DNA of 22,296 bases, taken from Oscillibacter sp. CAG:241 (GTDB lineage Bacteria > Bacillota > Clostridia > Oscillospirales > Oscillospiraceae). Within the stretch, counting starts at the first letter, position 1, and each line of letters opens with the position of its first letter. Below are positions 22,097-22,296 of the stretch, in pieces. Under the pieces are notes generated by a model. The model did no database searches. It saw only the letters and a list, made by a program, of their open reading frames with translations, and was not told where the DNA came from. The DNA is taken from contig FR884091.1 in assembly GCA_000435975.1 (NCBI GenBank), forward strand, positions 39,829 through 62,124, read 5' to 3'. The translations under genes and the position numbers were made by a program.

Positions 22097-22135
22097 TCAC
22101 AGCGGTAATACAGGATATCTGCATTGCCACTGTGA
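22097..22135. repeat. 17-bp imperfect inverted repeat (hairpin) before the methyltransferase promoter
   Basis: TCACAGCGGTAATACAG (22097-22113) and CTGCATTGCCACTGTGA (22119-22135) pair at 14 of 17 positions plus one G-U wobble, with loop GATAT. It is 9 bp upstream of the next promoter's -35 box. No T-run follows, so it is not a terminator. Confidence 0.7.
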
Positions 22136-22144
22136 TACGCGCAC

Positions 22145-22173
22145 TGGAAAATGTGCCAGGTGTGTGATATAAT
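22145..22173 (+). promoter_or_regulatory. Promoter of the methyltransferase gene
   Basis: A perfect TATAAT (22168-22173) with a weak -35 TGGAAA (22145-22150), spacing 17 bp, about 37 bp before the start codon. Confidence 0.65.
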
Positions 22174-22209
22174 GAGATTAAGAAATCGGGATTTATGGAG
22201 GATGTAAGT

Positions 22210-22296
22210 ATGCTAAACAACATAGAGTTCGACCTTTGGGCTGATGGCTATGACAAAACTGTCGGCATTTCTGATGAGGAAAACACATACCCTTTT
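22210..22296 (+). CDS. Class I SAM-dependent methyltransferase (5' end only)
   Basis: Only the first 29 codons are in the window: MLNNIEFDLWADGYDKTVGI followed by SDEENTYPF. The FDLWADGYDKTV start is typical of class I SAM-dependent methyltransferases of the UbiE/small-molecule type in Clostridia. TGGAGGA lies at suitable distance before ATG 22210, and a promoter is present. It points away from the recombinases and would be cargo of the element. Substrate unknown; the SAM-binding motif lies beyond the edge. Confidence 0.72.
   Translation, partial: MLNNIEFDLWADGYDKTVGISDEENTYPF

Larger units (their letters stand above)
21877..22209. other. Intergenic region of the element with strong secondary structure
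   Basis: About 330 bases without a convincing gene, although two plus-strand frames stay open. 21840-22030 is GC-rich, unlike the rest of the element; 22040 onward is AT-richer. Nested inverted repeats lie at 21998-22039 (ATAGTC/GACTAT around CGGAA/TTCCG), and a long hairpin is at 22097-22135. It may hold an origin of transfer, a regulatory RNA or the ruins of a gene. Confidence 0.4.
16399..22296. mobile_element. Integrative element with three large serine recombinases, inserted in spoIVB (right end outside window)
   Basis: The segment from the spoIVB breakpoint to the window edge has lower GC than the backbone and carries a three-recombinase operon, a DUF6870-like gene, a structured intergenic region and the start of a methyltransferase gene. 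No conjugation or phage genes are visible in the part seen, so I cannot say whether it is an ICE, a mobilisable island or a skin-like intervening element. Only one end (about 16399) is seen. Confidence 0.8.

Noticed and set aside
1..22296. CRISPR array, tRNA, rRNA
   Set aside because: No regularly spaced direct repeats and no cloverleaf or ribosomal RNA sequence recognised on either strand.

Overview
The window looks like the chromosome of a gut-type anaerobic Firmicute of class Clostridia, most likely in the Oscillospiraceae group. The reasons are GC-rich codon use, strong AGGAGG-type ribosome binding sites, cdaA-cdaR, a cysteine desulfurase/DUF3343 pair, coaX, obgE and a sporulation gene (spoIVB). 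The species cannot be named from the sequence alone.

Layout. 1-2904 (minus): cdaR (cut by the window edge) and cdaA for cyclic-di-AMP, then a cysteine-desulfurase-like gene with its DUF3343 partner. 3097-4077 (plus): pfkA with its own promoter, two dyads and a strong terminator. 4138-6664 (minus): a three-gene set of AbrB-type regulator, methionine-gamma-lyase-family enzyme and EamA-type transporter. 6690-9250: a visibly more AT-rich patch carrying three accessory genes (HicB-like/DinB-like protein, HExxH protein, Nudix hydrolase) that ends inside the 3' end of the next backbone gene. 9248-12151: Mn-type superoxide dismutase (minus), then nimA-like flavoprotein, thiN and a micro-lipoprotein (plus), then coaX (plus). 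12200-16036 (minus): TPR-like protein, obgE, and a response regulator/histidine kinase pair.

16276-22296 is the most interesting part. Only the last 40 codons of spoIVB remain, starting exactly at the active-site Met-Ser-Gly-Ser-Pro motif. Immediately beyond lies a mobile element whose first genes are three consecutive large serine recombinases in one operon, then a DUF6870-like protein, a structured intergenic region and the start of a SAM-dependent methyltransferase at the window edge. The other half of spoIVB is not in the window, so the element is longer than about 5.9 kb. The arrangement fits integration into, and possibly developmentally controlled excision from, a sporulation protease gene, similar in principle to the skin-type elements known in other sporulation genes. 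Whether excision occurs cannot be told from this window.
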